Part shown: piece by piece, positions 38,050 to 46,932 of the stretch
Layout of the letters: the number at the start of each line of letters is the position of its first letter
How positions within the stretch are numbered: the stretch's first letter is position 1
From: Duganella sp. SG902
GTDB lineage: Bacteria; Pseudomonadota; Gammaproteobacteria; Burkholderiales; Burkholderiaceae_D
DNA length: 64,000 bases
Direction of reading: 5' to 3'
NCBI RefSeq assembly: GCF_013376005.1
Contig: NZ_JABMJK010000003.1
Span: 546,503 to 610,502 of the forward strand
Translations under genes and position numbers: made by a program
The notes under the pieces: model-generated
Told to the model about the DNA's origin: nothing
The model's database searches: none
What the model saw: the letters and a program-made list of their open reading frames with translations, nothing else

Positions 38050-38979
38050 CTAGTATTCCCGTATCCATTCCACCTTGGTGATCGGCTGGTTGGTTTCCCG
38101 CACCAGCAAGGACTGCGTCTCCAGCGTGGCGCGGTCCAGCTTTACCCGGCTGAAGGCCAGGAAGTAATCGCTGCGCACCGCGAAAGTCACCGCTATCTGC
38201 TTGCCCGCTATCTGCGACAAGCCGGTGAAGCCGGCGTTATCGAAGTAGTACACCCGCGTCTTCACCACCGCCGCCGCGTCCGACAGGGACAGCCCCGGCA
38301 CCAGCGCCGCAATCAACTCTGCCGGCGCGGTGTTCACATTGATCGCCGTACCGCCAGCCGGCAGTATGATGACATAGTCGCGCAGCTGTTCGATGGCTTG
38401 CGGCGTAAAGCCGCTCACCGCCAGCAAATCCTCGACCCGCACCAGCCCTATCGGCTGGGTGGTCGTGCTGCTGTTTTGCGCGGTGTTGGCGGTTTGCGCA
38501 TCCGCCACCAACTGCGCCACGCCGCGCGCCAGGCTGGAATCCAGGCGCAGGTTGGTCAACAGGCGCTCAAATATCTCCACCTCGGCCTGAACCGGCTGCT
38601 TGTTGACGGCAAGGTTGGCCAGATTGTAACGCGCCTGCGCATCGACCATGCGGCCGGACAGGGTGGCGTTGAAGTTCTCGCCCTGCAGGCGCTCGCGCTC
38701 CACATAATCGTCCAGCCGCGTTTCCTCCAGCGGCGTGGCCCACACGCCATTGACCTTGGTTTGCAGCCGCGAGTCGATCCAGTCCTGGTTCAGAATCAGC
38801 CGGCTCAGGTCCAGCGCGCCGCGCAGGATCCAGCGCGTTTGCAGTTGCAGGCGCTGGTTCTCCATCGAGCGCACCTGCACCTGCTGCAGCCAGAACAAGC
38901 TGGTGACGATGGTCACGGCCAGGGTGGTCAGCAGCAGCGCCGTCACCACGGCCACGCCTTGTTGCCGTTTCAGCTTCAC
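38050..38979 (-). CDS. gspK: Type II secretion system minor pseudopilin K (GTG start)
   Basis: This 309-residue tip protein of the pseudopilus has the prepilin segment KRQQG-VAVVTALLLTTLAV, with cleavage after the glycine. As usual for GspK, position +5 is not the normal glutamate. The large alpha domain follows (TLSGRMVDAQARYNLANL and INVNTAPAELIAALVPGLS). The GTG start overlaps the gspJ stop (GTGA). GspK binds GspI and GspJ to start pseudopilus assembly. Confidence 0.93.
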   Translation of the reverse strand: MKLKRQQGVAVVTALLLTTLAVTIVTSLFWLQQVQVRSMENQRLQLQTRWILRGALDLSRLILNQDWIDSRLQTKVNGVWATPLEETRLDDYVERERLQGENFNATLSGRMVDAQARYNLANLAVNKQPVQAEVEIFERLLTNLRLDSSLARGVAQLVADAQTANTAQNSSTTTQPIGLVRVEDLLAVSGFTPQAIEQLRDYVIILPAGGTAINVNTAPAELIAALVPGLSLSDAAAVVKTRVYYFDNAGFTGLSQIAGKQIAVTFAVRSDYFLAFSRVKLDRATLETQSLLVRETNQPITKVEWIREY

Positions 38980-39620
38980 AGTGCCCCCAGCAGGAAGGAC
39001 TTCACCAGCGGGATTTCCTGGCCCTGCAGCGTCATCGCCACTTCCAGCCCGGTCGGCAAGGTGGCGCCGCCGGTGGCTGTCGCGGTGGACACGCCGGCTG
39101 CGGGGCGCCAGCCGCCGGAATTGGCGACCAGGCCGCCCGGCATCCAGAAGCGCATCGCCATGTTTTGCACGCCCGACTGCAGCGCCACCGTGGCGCCGGG
39201 GTCGGTATCGCCGAGCGCCGCCTGCCATAGGTTGTCGAGCTGCGTGAGCTCGCGCGTGGCGGCCGACTCACGCCGCGTCAGCACACCATCCACCACCCGG
39301 TACGACACCACCTGCAGGCGGGTCGGCTGGTTCTCGCCCATCACCATGCGCACCAGCGTGATGCGCTGGTCCTCGGCCTGCAGGAAGGCGCGGTTGCGCA
39401 GCAGCGCGGGGGTGGCCAGGTTCTCGCAGTCGCTCTGCATCTGCGCGAACGCCAGCTGCAGGCCGCGCGTTTGCTCCATGCCGATGGTCAGCGTCTCGCG
39501 CGAGCGCACGATGCTATCGAGCCCGCGCCAGCCCAGCACCGCGATGATGGCGAGGATGGAAATCGCCAGCAGCAGTTCGATCAGCGTGAAGCCACGCCGC
39601 CGGTGCACGCGCGCCATCAT
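38976..39620 (-). CDS. gspJ: Type II secretion system minor pseudopilin J
   Basis: This 214-residue prepilin has the peptidase site RRG-FTLIELLLAISILAII near the N-terminus and a beta-rich C-terminal domain. It forms the GspI-J-K tip complex. Two adjacent ATGs are possible starts and the first is used here. The start overlaps the end of gspI (ATGATGA) and its own stop overlaps the gspK start. Confidence 0.93.
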   Translation of the reverse strand: MMARVHRRRGFTLIELLLAISILAIIAVLGWRGLDSIVRSRETLTIGMEQTRGLQLAFAQMQSDCENLATPALLRNRAFLQAEDQRITLVRMVMGENQPTRLQVVSYRVVDGVLTRRESAATRELTQLDNLWQAALGDTDPGATVALQSGVQNMAMRFWMPGGLVANSGGWRPAAGVSTATATGGATLPTGLEVAMTLQGQEIPLVKSFLLGAL

Positions 39621-39988
39621 GAGTTCAGCACCAGTTGGACCAGCTTGATGATGCGGCGCTCAGGATGCGCCGCCTCGTAGACGCTGACCTCCACCCGGCG
39701 GAAGCGCGGATTCGGGCTGGCGATCACCTCCTCCTCGCACATCAGCTGCAGGTCGCCTTGCGGGCATTCGTAGGTTTGCTTGCCGATCGGCGGGAACACC
39801 TTGGACAGGCGCAGCTGCACCAGCCGGTTCTCGGCCGACCAGGTGGCCATCATATTGGCGCGCAGGCCGTCGCTGTTGGCGGTCAGGCTGCCGACCGCGC
39901 GCAGCGAGGCGATCAGCGCGGTGGCGACGATCATCAGCGCAACCAGCACCTCCAGCATGGTGAAACCGCGTTGGGACGATGGCCGCAT
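39617..39988 (-). CDS. gspI: Type II secretion system minor pseudopilin I
   Basis: This 123-residue prepilin has the site SQRG-FTMLEVLVALMIVATAL. Two cysteines (C82 and C91, about nine residues apart) in YECPQGDLQLMCEEE could form a disulfide. It is part of the tip complex with GspJ and GspK. I start at the ATG giving MRPSSQRG; a longer frame runs back into gspH and is not supported. Confidence 0.92.
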   Translation of the reverse strand: MRPSSQRGFTMLEVLVALMIVATALIASLRAVGSLTANSDGLRANMMATWSAENRLVQLRLSKVFPPIGKQTYECPQGDLQLMCEEEVIASPNPRFRRVEVSVYEAAHPERRIIKLVQLVLNS

Positions 39989-39989
39989 C

Positions 39990-40463
39990 TCAGTCCACCG
40001 TGAAGTGACCGATGCCGTCGGCGCGGATGGCGACGCTGCCGCCATCGCTGGCGGTCATGGTCAGCACAAAGGGTTTGTCGACCGGCTCGCGGCCGAAGAT
40101 GATGCGCAGCGTCGGTTCGGGCAGCGCCGGCGCCGGCGCCGGGTCCAGCATCAGCGTGAGGGGCGCGTTCTTGAATTCGCGCTCGCGCAGCAGGTCATCC
40201 TGCACCACCGCTTCCCATTGCTTGTTGTCGTTGCGGATCATGAAGCGGTAATTGTCGGCGCCTGCTTCAAAGGCGATCTGCCGGTTGCGCACGATGGCCT
40301 CGTCGCGCGCCAGCTGCAGCAGCAAGGCGATGCGTTTGGCGTCCTGCTGCATGGACTGCTTCTGGTTCGGCATGGCGTTGAGCGACACCAGCCCGAGGGT
40401 GATGCCCAGGATGACCATCACCACCAGCAGTTCAATCAGCGTGAAGCCACGCTCGCCGCGCAT
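39990..40463 (-). CDS. gspH: Type II secretion system minor pseudopilin H
   Basis: This 157-residue prepilin opens MRGERG-FTLIELLVVMVILGITLG, with the cleavage site after glycine 6 and glutamate at +5. The C-terminal beta domain has RNRQIAFEAGADNYRFM. It sits between the major pseudopilin and the tip complex. The spacing to gspG is nine bases and to gspI one base. Confidence 0.93.
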   Translation of the reverse strand: MRGERGFTLIELLVVMVILGITLGLVSLNAMPNQKQSMQQDAKRIALLLQLARDEAIVRNRQIAFEAGADNYRFMIRNDNKQWEAVVQDDLLREREFKNAPLTLMLDPAPAPALPEPTLRIIFGREPVDKPFVLTMTASDGGSVAIRADGIGHFTVD

Positions 40464-40472
40464 GATGAGCGA

Positions 40473-40916
40473 TCAGTTATCCCAGGAGCCGATGTCGGCG
40501 TCGTCGCCGGTGCCGCCTGGTTGTCCGTCGGCCCCGTAGGAGAACACGTCGATCTCGCCCTTGATGCCCGGCGACAGATACTGGTACGGATTGCCCCACG
40601 GGTCCTTCGGCATTTTCTCGACATAGCCGCCGGCCTTCCAGCCATTGGCGGCCGGACCGGCGGTCGGCTTCTCGATCAGCGCCTGCAGGCCCTGCTCGGT
40701 GGTCGGATAGCGCTGGTTATCCAGCTTGTAGAGTTTCAGCGCCTGCATGATGGTGGCGATATCGACCTTGGCGGCGGCGACCTTGGATTCGCCGGTACGG
40801 TTCAGCAGCTTGGGCACCACCAGCGCGGCCAGCACGCCCATGATGACCACGACCACCATGATTTCGATCAGGGTGAAACCGCGCTGGGCATGACGACGAA
40901 GTGAAAGCTTTTTCAT
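40473..40916 (-). CDS. gspG: Type II secretion system major pseudopilin G
   Basis: This 147-residue major pseudopilin builds the piston-like filament. The prepilin site is AQRG-FTLIEIMVVVVIMGVLAAL, with cleavage after G13. The C-terminal calcium-loop region is present (PWGNPYQYLSPG and DVFSYGADGQPGGTGDDADIGSW), with the conserved aspartates. It is the first gene of the operon; the prepilin peptidase GspO/PilD is not in the window. I use the ATG at 40916; a TTG four codons upstream is an alternative. Confidence 0.96.
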   Translation of the reverse strand: MKKLSLRRHAQRGFTLIEIMVVVVIMGVLAALVVPKLLNRTGESKVAAAKVDIATIMQALKLYKLDNQRYPTTEQGLQALIEKPTAGPAANGWKAGGYVEKMPKDPWGNPYQYLSPGIKGEIDVFSYGADGQPGGTGDDADIGSWDN

Positions 40917-40949
40917 AATTGGTAGCAAATAAAAATGAGTGCAGAGTAT

Positions 40950-41008
40950 AAGGCGGAATCAGGGCACTTGCGACCTTTCGCCGGCATTTGGCCCTGATTT
41001 ATCCGCTT
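40950..41008 (-). promoter_or_regulatory. Long stem-loop upstream of gspG
   Basis: On the gsp strand, AAGCGGATAAATCAGGGC faces GCCCTGATTCCGCCTT across 25 bases, with a two-base bulge. If transcribed, it is a strong stem that ends about 34 bases before the gspG start. It is not followed by a T-run, so it does not look like a terminator. Confidence 0.4.
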
Positions 41009-41018
41009 TGGTGCTTAA

Positions 41019-41037
41019 ATGACTATTAATATGACAG
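41019..41037 (-). promoter_or_regulatory. PhoB-box-like tandem motif upstream of gspG
   Basis: On the gsp strand, CTGTCAT is followed after five bases by TAGTCAT. CTGTCAT is the perfect Pho half-box. The second half differs at two positions, and the repeat distance is 12 bases instead of the usual 11, so this is only a weak candidate. Confidence 0.25.
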
Positions 41038-41059
41038 TTTCTTTACAAGACCTTACGAC

Positions 41060-43186
41060 TTAACGGTGTTTATGGGCGCTCGATTCGATGCGGGCGCGGG
41101 CGCCCTCGTTGCTGCCGCCGTAGGCCTCCGCCACAGGGTTGGCGCCGCGCGTCACCTTGGGCGCCTCGGTCACGAACGGCGCGATGCCCAGCGCCGCATC
41201 GATTTCCTGCGGGTAGATCAGGAAGCCGCGCGTGATCACCGCCGACACCTTGCGCACGTCCTCGATGTTTTTGGTCGGGTCGCCGTCCACCAGCACGATG
41301 TCGGCCAACTTGCCCGGCGTGATGCTGCCGCGGTCATTGGTGGTGCGGGTGTAGCGCGCGCCGTTGCGGGTGGCCACCTGCAGCGCCTGCGCCGGCGTCA
41401 GCCCGGCCTTGACCAGCAGCGCCAGCTCCGAATGCAGCGTGAAGCCAGGGATATCGTCGGTGCCGGCCACGATCGGCACGCCGGCCTTGTACATGATGCC
41501 GACGAATTCCACCATCTTGGCGTAGGATTTCTCGTAGCGCTTGAGCTGCGCGTCGCCGTCGATCTTCATGGTGCCGACCTTGAAGCCGCGCGCCACGTCC
41601 GGCGGCATGTGCGATGCCACCGAGGCGTAAGGCTCGTTCATGTCGCCGTCGCGCTGCTTGAGAAAGGCAAAGGTGGCCATCGTGGGGTCGATGGAGATCT
41701 GCTTTTTCGCCAGATAGGACACGAAGTCCTTCACCGGCTTGGAGTTGAAGTCCAGGTCCGCCACTTTCTCGGCCGGCAGCACGAAGCGGTTGAGGTTACG
41801 GGTTTCGGTATCCGGCTTGACCAGGAAGTTCAGCAGCACCTGGTTGATGTGCTGGATCTCGTCGTAGCCGGCGTCCAGCGCCTCCTGCGCGCGCAGGCCG
41901 GCCGGAATGTGGCCGGAGACGCGCATGCCGCGGCTGTGCGCGTAGGCCACCGTGTCCTTCAGGATGGCTTTCGGGAAGGAGTTGTAAATCTTCAGCTGCG
42001 GGTAGCCGCGCTCCGCGTACCAGTCGATGGCGTCCTTGGCTTCCTTCAGGTCCTTGATGACGAAACCGTTGTTGGCGCTGAATGGGCTCTCGCCCTCCAG
42101 GAAGCCGGCCGGCACCACCTGCGGCGCCAGCAGCTTGCCGGCGGCGGTTTCGTCCAGCATGGCCTGCAGTTGCTTGTTGTCGTTGCCCATGTCGCGCACA
42201 CTGGTCACGCCGGCCGACATGTTCAGCGCGCCGGACCAGCGGTCCACGTGGCCGTGCAGGTCGAACAGGCCAGGCAGCACGATGCGGCCGGCGGCGTCGA
42301 TCACGTTGTCCGCGTCGCGCACCGGCGAACCGGCCGGCCGCACGGAGGTGATGCGGCCGCGCAGCACGTAGATATCGGATGGCTTGCCGACGGTGGCTTT
42401 TTCGCTGTCGAAGATGCGTGCGTTGCGCACCACGGTGAGGCCGTTGAGCGGGTGCTGCAGCCTGGCGGCGGCGTCGGTCAGCATCTGCTGCTCGGCGGCT
42501 TTTTGCGCCTTGGCCAGCGCCGGCACGGCGGCTTGCCAGCCCTCCTCCATCATGCTGCCGAAGCCCGGGATGATCACCGCGAACAGGCGCGGCGACTCGC
42601 CGGAGGTGGCCCAGTAGAACGACGGCGACAGGCCAACGCCGGTCTGCGCCAGCAGGCGCACCGTCTGTTTCTGGCCGGTGGCGCTGGTGACTTCAACGCG
42701 ATCCAGTTCGCGCTGCGACAGCGTGCCCGATGGCAGCAGCGGCAGCTTGGCGTCCGGGTTCTTGGCCAGCGCGGCGATGGCGACCGACTCCACCTCGAAG
42801 GAGCTGTTCAGCGGCAGGTAGGCGGCCGGGCCGCTGATGGTTTTCTCGCCCTGTTCCGAGGTCGATTTCCACTGCGCCTTGTCGCCCTTGCGGCTGAACT
42901 GCTCGTCCACCACCGCGCCGAAGGTCGAGTTGCCCTTGACCGAGTATTCGGTCATGGTACCGTCGGCGGCGAGGCGGAACTGCTCCACCAGGTCCGGGCC
43001 GCGGCCGTTGTCCTTGTAGCCGAAAGTCACCTTGGTCAGGCCGTCGTCAAGGCGCTCGACAATCTGCTGGCCGATCTGCTTGTTGGCGTTCTCGGAAATG
43101 ATCAAGTATTTGGTGGTGGTGGCGGCGTGGGCGGCGAATGCGGCGGCCAGCGCCAGCGGCAGTACGGCAAGTCGTTTCTTCAGCAA
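41060..43186 (-). CDS. Exported amidohydrolase family protein
   Basis: This 708-residue protein has a signal peptide (about 1-21, ending AHA), a beta-rich N-terminal region of about 220 residues without known motif, and a C-terminal metal-dependent amidohydrolase domain. In that domain, LPGLFDLHGHVDRW holds the first metal histidines, MRVSGHIPAG and YDEIQHINQ supply others, and AGTDDIPGF carries the late aspartate. It is related to the imidazolonepropionase-like group of exported hydrolases. The substrate is unknown. Translation begins at TTG behind GGGAG. It is 14 bases downstream of moeB. Confidence 0.85.
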   Translation of the reverse strand: MLKKRLAVLPLALAAAFAAHAATTTKYLIISENANKQIGQQIVERLDDGLTKVTFGYKDNGRGPDLVEQFRLAADGTMTEYSVKGNSTFGAVVDEQFSRKGDKAQWKSTSEQGEKTISGPAAYLPLNSSFEVESVAIAALAKNPDAKLPLLPSGTLSQRELDRVEVTSATGQKQTVRLLAQTGVGLSPSFYWATSGESPRLFAVIIPGFGSMMEEGWQAAVPALAKAQKAAEQQMLTDAAARLQHPLNGLTVVRNARIFDSEKATVGKPSDIYVLRGRITSVRPAGSPVRDADNVIDAAGRIVLPGLFDLHGHVDRWSGALNMSAGVTSVRDMGNDNKQLQAMLDETAAGKLLAPQVVPAGFLEGESPFSANNGFVIKDLKEAKDAIDWYAERGYPQLKIYNSFPKAILKDTVAYAHSRGMRVSGHIPAGLRAQEALDAGYDEIQHINQVLLNFLVKPDTETRNLNRFVLPAEKVADLDFNSKPVKDFVSYLAKKQISIDPTMATFAFLKQRDGDMNEPYASVASHMPPDVARGFKVGTMKIDGDAQLKRYEKSYAKMVEFVGIMYKAGVPIVAGTDDIPGFTLHSELALLVKAGLTPAQALQVATRNGARYTRTTNDRGSITPGKLADIVLVDGDPTKNIEDVRKVSAVITRGFLIYPQEIDAALGIAPFVTEAPKVTRGANPVAEAYGGSNEGARARIESSAHKHR

Positions 43187-43200
43187 GTTGATTCTCCCTT

Positions 43201-43953
43201 TTATTTTTTAGCGGCGCAGACCGGGCAGGCGTCGTTGCGGGCGACGCCGATACTGGTCCATTCCATGTGCAAGCCATCCAACATCATCAAGCGCCCCGCC
43301 AGCGAACCGCCCACGCCCATCAACAGCTTGAGCGCTTCGGCCGCCTGCATGGCGCCCACCACCCCCACCAGCGGCGCGAACACGCCCATGGTGGAACAGG
43401 CCACATCTTCAAACTTCTGATCCTGCGGGAACAGGCAGGAATAACAAGGATGCTCGCCGCCGCGCGGATCGAACACGCTGATCTGCCCATCAAAGCGGAT
43501 CACCGCGCCCGACACCAGCGGTTTATGCGCCGCCACGCAGGCGCGGTTCACCGCGTGGCGGGTGGCGAAGTTGTCGGTGCAGTCCAGCACCACGTCGGCC
43601 TGCGCCACCAGTTCGGCCAGGCGCGCGTCGTCCACGCGTTCGATCAGCGCGGTGACGGCGATTTCCGGATTAATCCGCTGCAGCGTCAGGCGCGCCGATT
43701 CGGCCTTGGGCTGGCCCACGCGTTCGGTGGTGTGGGCGATCTGGCGCTGCAGGTTGGTCAGGTCGACCGCGTCGTTGTCGACCAGCGTGATGTGGCCGAC
43801 CCCGGCCGAGGCCAGGTACATGGCAGCCGGTGAACCGAGGCCGCCGGCGCCGATCACCAGCGCGCGCGCATCGAGCAGCTTTTGCTGGCCTTCGATGCCG
43901 ATTTCGTCGAGCAGGATGTGGCGCGAGTAGCGCAGCAATTGTGAGTCGTTCAT
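43201..43953 (-). CDS. moeB: Molybdopterin-synthase adenylyltransferase (MoeB/ThiF/HesA family)
   Basis: This 250-residue E1-like enzyme adenylates the C-terminus of a ubiquitin-fold sulfur carrier such as MoaD or ThiS. The nucleotide loop GAGGLGSPAAMYLASAG is near residue 35, then LVDNDAVDLTNLQRQ and DCTDNFATRHAVN. Zinc is held by two CxxC pairs, CYSC near 171 and CPVC at the end. No rhodanese domain is attached. It lies after ctpA, in the gpmA-envC-ctpA run. Whether it serves molybdopterin or thiamine cannot be decided here. Confidence 0.92.
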   Translation of the reverse strand: MNDSQLLRYSRHILLDEIGIEGQQKLLDARALVIGAGGLGSPAAMYLASAGVGHITLVDNDAVDLTNLQRQIAHTTERVGQPKAESARLTLQRINPEIAVTALIERVDDARLAELVAQADVVLDCTDNFATRHAVNRACVAAHKPLVSGAVIRFDGQISVFDPRGGEHPCYSCLFPQDQKFEDVACSTMGVFAPLVGVVGAMQAAEALKLLMGVGGSLAGRLMMLDGLHMEWTSIGVARNDACPVCAAKK

Positions 43954-43983
43954 CGTCTCTCTGCGGCGTTGGCGCGCATGGGT

Positions 43984-45438
43984 TTATTTGGGCTGGCTAT
44001 TGGGCTGGGTATCGGGCTTGGTTTCGCCGACGTCGTTGGCCGGCTTGGCGTCGGCCTTGGACAGCTTGACCGGCAAGCCCTTGAAGTGGTTCAGCGCCTG
44101 CGCCAGCTGGAAGTCGTCCTTGGAGCCGAATTCCACCGGCTTGGTCTTCCTGGCCAGCACCGCGATCGCCTGCTCCTCCTCCGCCGGATCGCGCTTGGCG
44201 GCCTCGCCTTCCGGGTCCTTGTCGTTGCCGAGGTGTTTTTGCAGATCCGCCTCGCGCACGCGCAGGCGGTTCAGGCCATCGCCTTCGGCGGTTTCATCGA
44301 CCAGCAGGTCCGGCATGATGCCGCGCGCCTGGATGGCGCGGTTCTTCGGCGTGTAGTAGCGCGCGGTGGTCAGCTTGACGGCGGTATCGGCGGTCAGTTG
44401 GCGCAGCGTCTGCACCGAGCCCTTGCCGAAGGTCTGCTGGCCCATGATGGTGGCGCGCTTGTAGTCCTGCAGCGCGCCGGCCACGATTTCCGAGGCCGAG
44501 GCGGAACCGGCGTTCACCAGCACCACCATCGGCACCTCCTTCAGCGCGGCCGGCAGCTTGGCCAGCGGGTCGGTCTTGGCGCGCGGCGCGTAGAATTCCT
44601 GGCGGCCGTAGAAAGTCTCCTTGGACGCCAGCAGCTGGCCGTTGGTGGAGACGATCACGGAATCCTTGGGCAGGAAGGCGGCCGAGACGCCGATCGCACC
44701 CGGCACCACGCCGCCCGGATCGTTGCGCAGGTCCAGCACCAGGCCCTTGATGTTGGGGTCCTGGTGGTACAGGGCGGTGATCTTCTTCGCCATGTCGTCC
44801 ACGGTCGGTTCCTGGAACTGAGAGATGCGCACCCACGCGTAACCGGGCTCGATGATCTTGGCCTTGACGCTCTGCACGCGGATTTCCTCGCGCACGATGT
44901 TGAAGATCAGCGGCTTGTCCTCGTCCTTGCGGCTGATGGTGACGCTGACCTTGGAGCGCGGCTCGCCGCGCATCTTCTTCACTGATTCGTCGAGCGACAT
45001 GCCCTTGATCAGGGTGCCGTCGATGCGGGTGATGACGTCGCCGGCCTTGATGCCGGCCTTGAAGGCGGGGGTATCCTCGATCGGCGACACCACCTTGATG
45101 TAGCCGTCCTCCAGCCCGACCTCGACGCCGATGCCGACAAACTTGCCGGCCACGGTCTCGCGCATTTCGCGGAAGGCTTTCTTATCGAGGTAGACCGAGT
45201 GCGGATCGAGCGAGGACACCATGCCCGAAATGGCTTCGGTCAGCAGCTTCTTGTCGTCGACGCTTTCGACGTAGTCGGTCTTGATCAGGCCGAACACGTC
45301 GGACAGCTGGCGCAGCTCCTCCAGCGGCAGCGGCGAGCCGCTGACTTTTTGCGCGATGGCGGAAAACTGGAAGGAGGCGGCAACACCAGCCACCATACCG
45401 AGGCCGATCAGGCCGATGCTCTTGACTTTGTTGCCCAT
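43984..45438 (-). CDS. ctpA: S41 family C-terminal processing protease
   Basis: This 484-residue periplasmic serine protease has an N-terminal signal or anchor (about 8-30). A PDZ domain (about 95-180, GIGVEVGLEDGYIKVVSPI and AGDVITRIDGTLIKG) precedes the catalytic domain with the nucleophile in GSASASEIV and the lysine base in GQQTFGKGSVQT. The C-terminus is charged and low in complexity. Relatives control peptidoglycan hydrolases, and it lies 14 bases after envC, so a joint role in cell-wall remodelling is likely. Confidence 0.95.
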   Translation of the reverse strand: MGNKVKSIGLIGLGMVAGVAASFQFSAIAQKVSGSPLPLEELRQLSDVFGLIKTDYVESVDDKKLLTEAISGMVSSLDPHSVYLDKKAFREMRETVAGKFVGIGVEVGLEDGYIKVVSPIEDTPAFKAGIKAGDVITRIDGTLIKGMSLDESVKKMRGEPRSKVSVTISRKDEDKPLIFNIVREEIRVQSVKAKIIEPGYAWVRISQFQEPTVDDMAKKITALYHQDPNIKGLVLDLRNDPGGVVPGAIGVSAAFLPKDSVIVSTNGQLLASKETFYGRQEFYAPRAKTDPLAKLPAALKEVPMVVLVNAGSASASEIVAGALQDYKRATIMGQQTFGKGSVQTLRQLTADTAVKLTTARYYTPKNRAIQARGIMPDLLVDETAEGDGLNRLRVREADLQKHLGNDKDPEGEAAKRDPAEEEQAIAVLARKTKPVEFGSKDDFQLAQALNHFKGLPVKLSKADAKPANDVGETKPDTQPNSQPK

Positions 45439-45452
45439 TTTTTCCGCAAACC

Positions 45453-46931
45453 TTAAAACTTGACCCAGCCAGCCGGATCGAATGCCGCGCCCTGATGGCG
45501 AAGTTCGAAGTATAGCCCCGATTCCTCGTTACCGCCGCTGTTACCCGCGCTGGCGATGGGGTCGCCCGCCTTGACGATGTCGCCGGCCCGTTTGAGCAGC
45601 GATTGGTTATTGCCGTAAATACTCATGTACTGGCCGCCGTGATCGACGATGATCAGGTTGCCGAAGCCGCGCAGCCAGTCGGCGAACACCACCCGGCCGG
45701 CCGCCACCGCGTGCACGTCGGCGCCCTCGGCGGTGCGGATGAAGACCCCCTTCCAGCTCGGGCCGTCGCCGCGCTTGGCGCCGAACTTGGCGGCCAGCTT
45801 GCCGGCCACCGGCGGCCGCAGCTGGCCCCTGAGGCTGGCGAAGGCGCCGGCCGGCGCGGCCGGGGCCAGCGCGATGTCGGCCGGCTTGGCCGGCGGCGCG
45901 GCCGGCTCCTGCGGCGTGCTCTCGGCGGGGGCCGGGCGCGCGGCCACCTTCGGCTCGTCGGCGTCGATCGCGTCGGCCGGGCTTGGCGCCGGGGCCGGCT
46001 TGATGGTGCCGGACTTGGCGTTATTGTTGTTGGCCTTGGCCAGGCGCTGGCGTTCCGCCTCGGCGGCCTTGGCCTTGGCCAGCGCGCGCGCCTCGGCTTC
46101 CGCCTTGGCCTTGGCGGCAGCCCTGGCCGCCGCCACCTGCTCCTGGCGTTTCTTCTCGGCGGCGGCAGCGGCGGCCTGCTCGGCGATCAGTTTGTTGAGC
46201 TTGTCGACCAGGCCGGTCATGCGCTGCTCGTCGCGCTCCAGGTTGCCCGCCTCCTTGCGCTGGGCCACCAGTTTCTTCGACAAGGTGGACAACAGGGCGG
46301 CGCGGCGCGCCTTCTCCTGTTCCAGCTTGGCTTTTTGCTGCAATTGCTCCTGGGCGATTTCTTCCAGCTCGTCCTTGGCGTTCTGCGCCTGCTCCTGGTT
46401 GACCTCGACGGCCTTGAGGTTGGCGCGCAGCGCCTCCAGCAGCCGCGCCTGCGCCTGCGACACATAGGCCAGCATTTGCAGATCGCGGTTGATGCGGTTG
46501 GGATTGTCGCCGGACAACAGCAACTTGATGCGGTCCTCGTTGCCCGCCACATACTGCTCGCGCAGCAACTTGGCCAGTTGCTGCTTCTGCTGGGCGACCG
46601 TGGCCGCCAGCTTGTCGTGCTCGGCCGACAGCTGTTGCAGCTTGAGATTGGTGTCGCCCTGCTCCTGCTGCAGGTCGCGCAGCGCGCGGTTGGCGTCCGA
46701 GATCGCCTGTTCCGACTCGGCCAGGGTATCGGCCGCGTCGTCCTTGGCGCTCTCGGTCTTGCTGATGTCCTTCTTGAGTGCGGACAGCTTCTGCTGGACG
46801 CCGGCGCGTTCAGCCTCGGCGGCAGCCTTCTGCTTGCTGCGCTCGGTCATCTTGGCGAACGGCGCGGCCGAGGCGGCGCCGATCGACAGCATCAGCAGCC
46901 AGGCGGCCGCATGGCGGTACGAAGAAGACAA
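45453..46931 (-). CDS. envC: Murein hydrolase activator EnvC (TTG start)
   Basis: This 492-residue periplasmic protein activates amidases at the division site. A signal peptide (about 1-22) precedes a long coiled coil (about 25-240), an alanine- and lysine-rich hinge, and a LytM domain. The LytM domain is degenerate: the metal-binding HxxxD and HxH residues are missing (KGVFIRTAEGADVHA and GLYFELRHQG), as in E. coli EnvC, so it should activate rather than cut. The TTG at 46931 lies one base after the gpmA stop; longer frames only overlap gpmA. Confidence 0.9.
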   Translation of the reverse strand: MSSSYRHAAAWLLMLSIGAASAAPFAKMTERSKQKAAAEAERAGVQQKLSALKKDISKTESAKDDAADTLAESEQAISDANRALRDLQQEQGDTNLKLQQLSAEHDKLAATVAQQKQQLAKLLREQYVAGNEDRIKLLLSGDNPNRINRDLQMLAYVSQAQARLLEALRANLKAVEVNQEQAQNAKDELEEIAQEQLQQKAKLEQEKARRAALLSTLSKKLVAQRKEAGNLERDEQRMTGLVDKLNKLIAEQAAAAAAEKKRQEQVAAARAAAKAKAEAEARALAKAKAAEAERQRLAKANNNNAKSGTIKPAPAPSPADAIDADEPKVAARPAPAESTPQEPAAPPAKPADIALAPAAPAGAFASLRGQLRPPVAGKLAAKFGAKRGDGPSWKGVFIRTAEGADVHAVAAGRVVFADWLRGFGNLIIVDHGGQYMSIYGNNQSLLKRAGDIVKAGDPIASAGNSGGNEESGLYFELRHQGAAFDPAGWVKF

Positions 46932-46932
46932 A

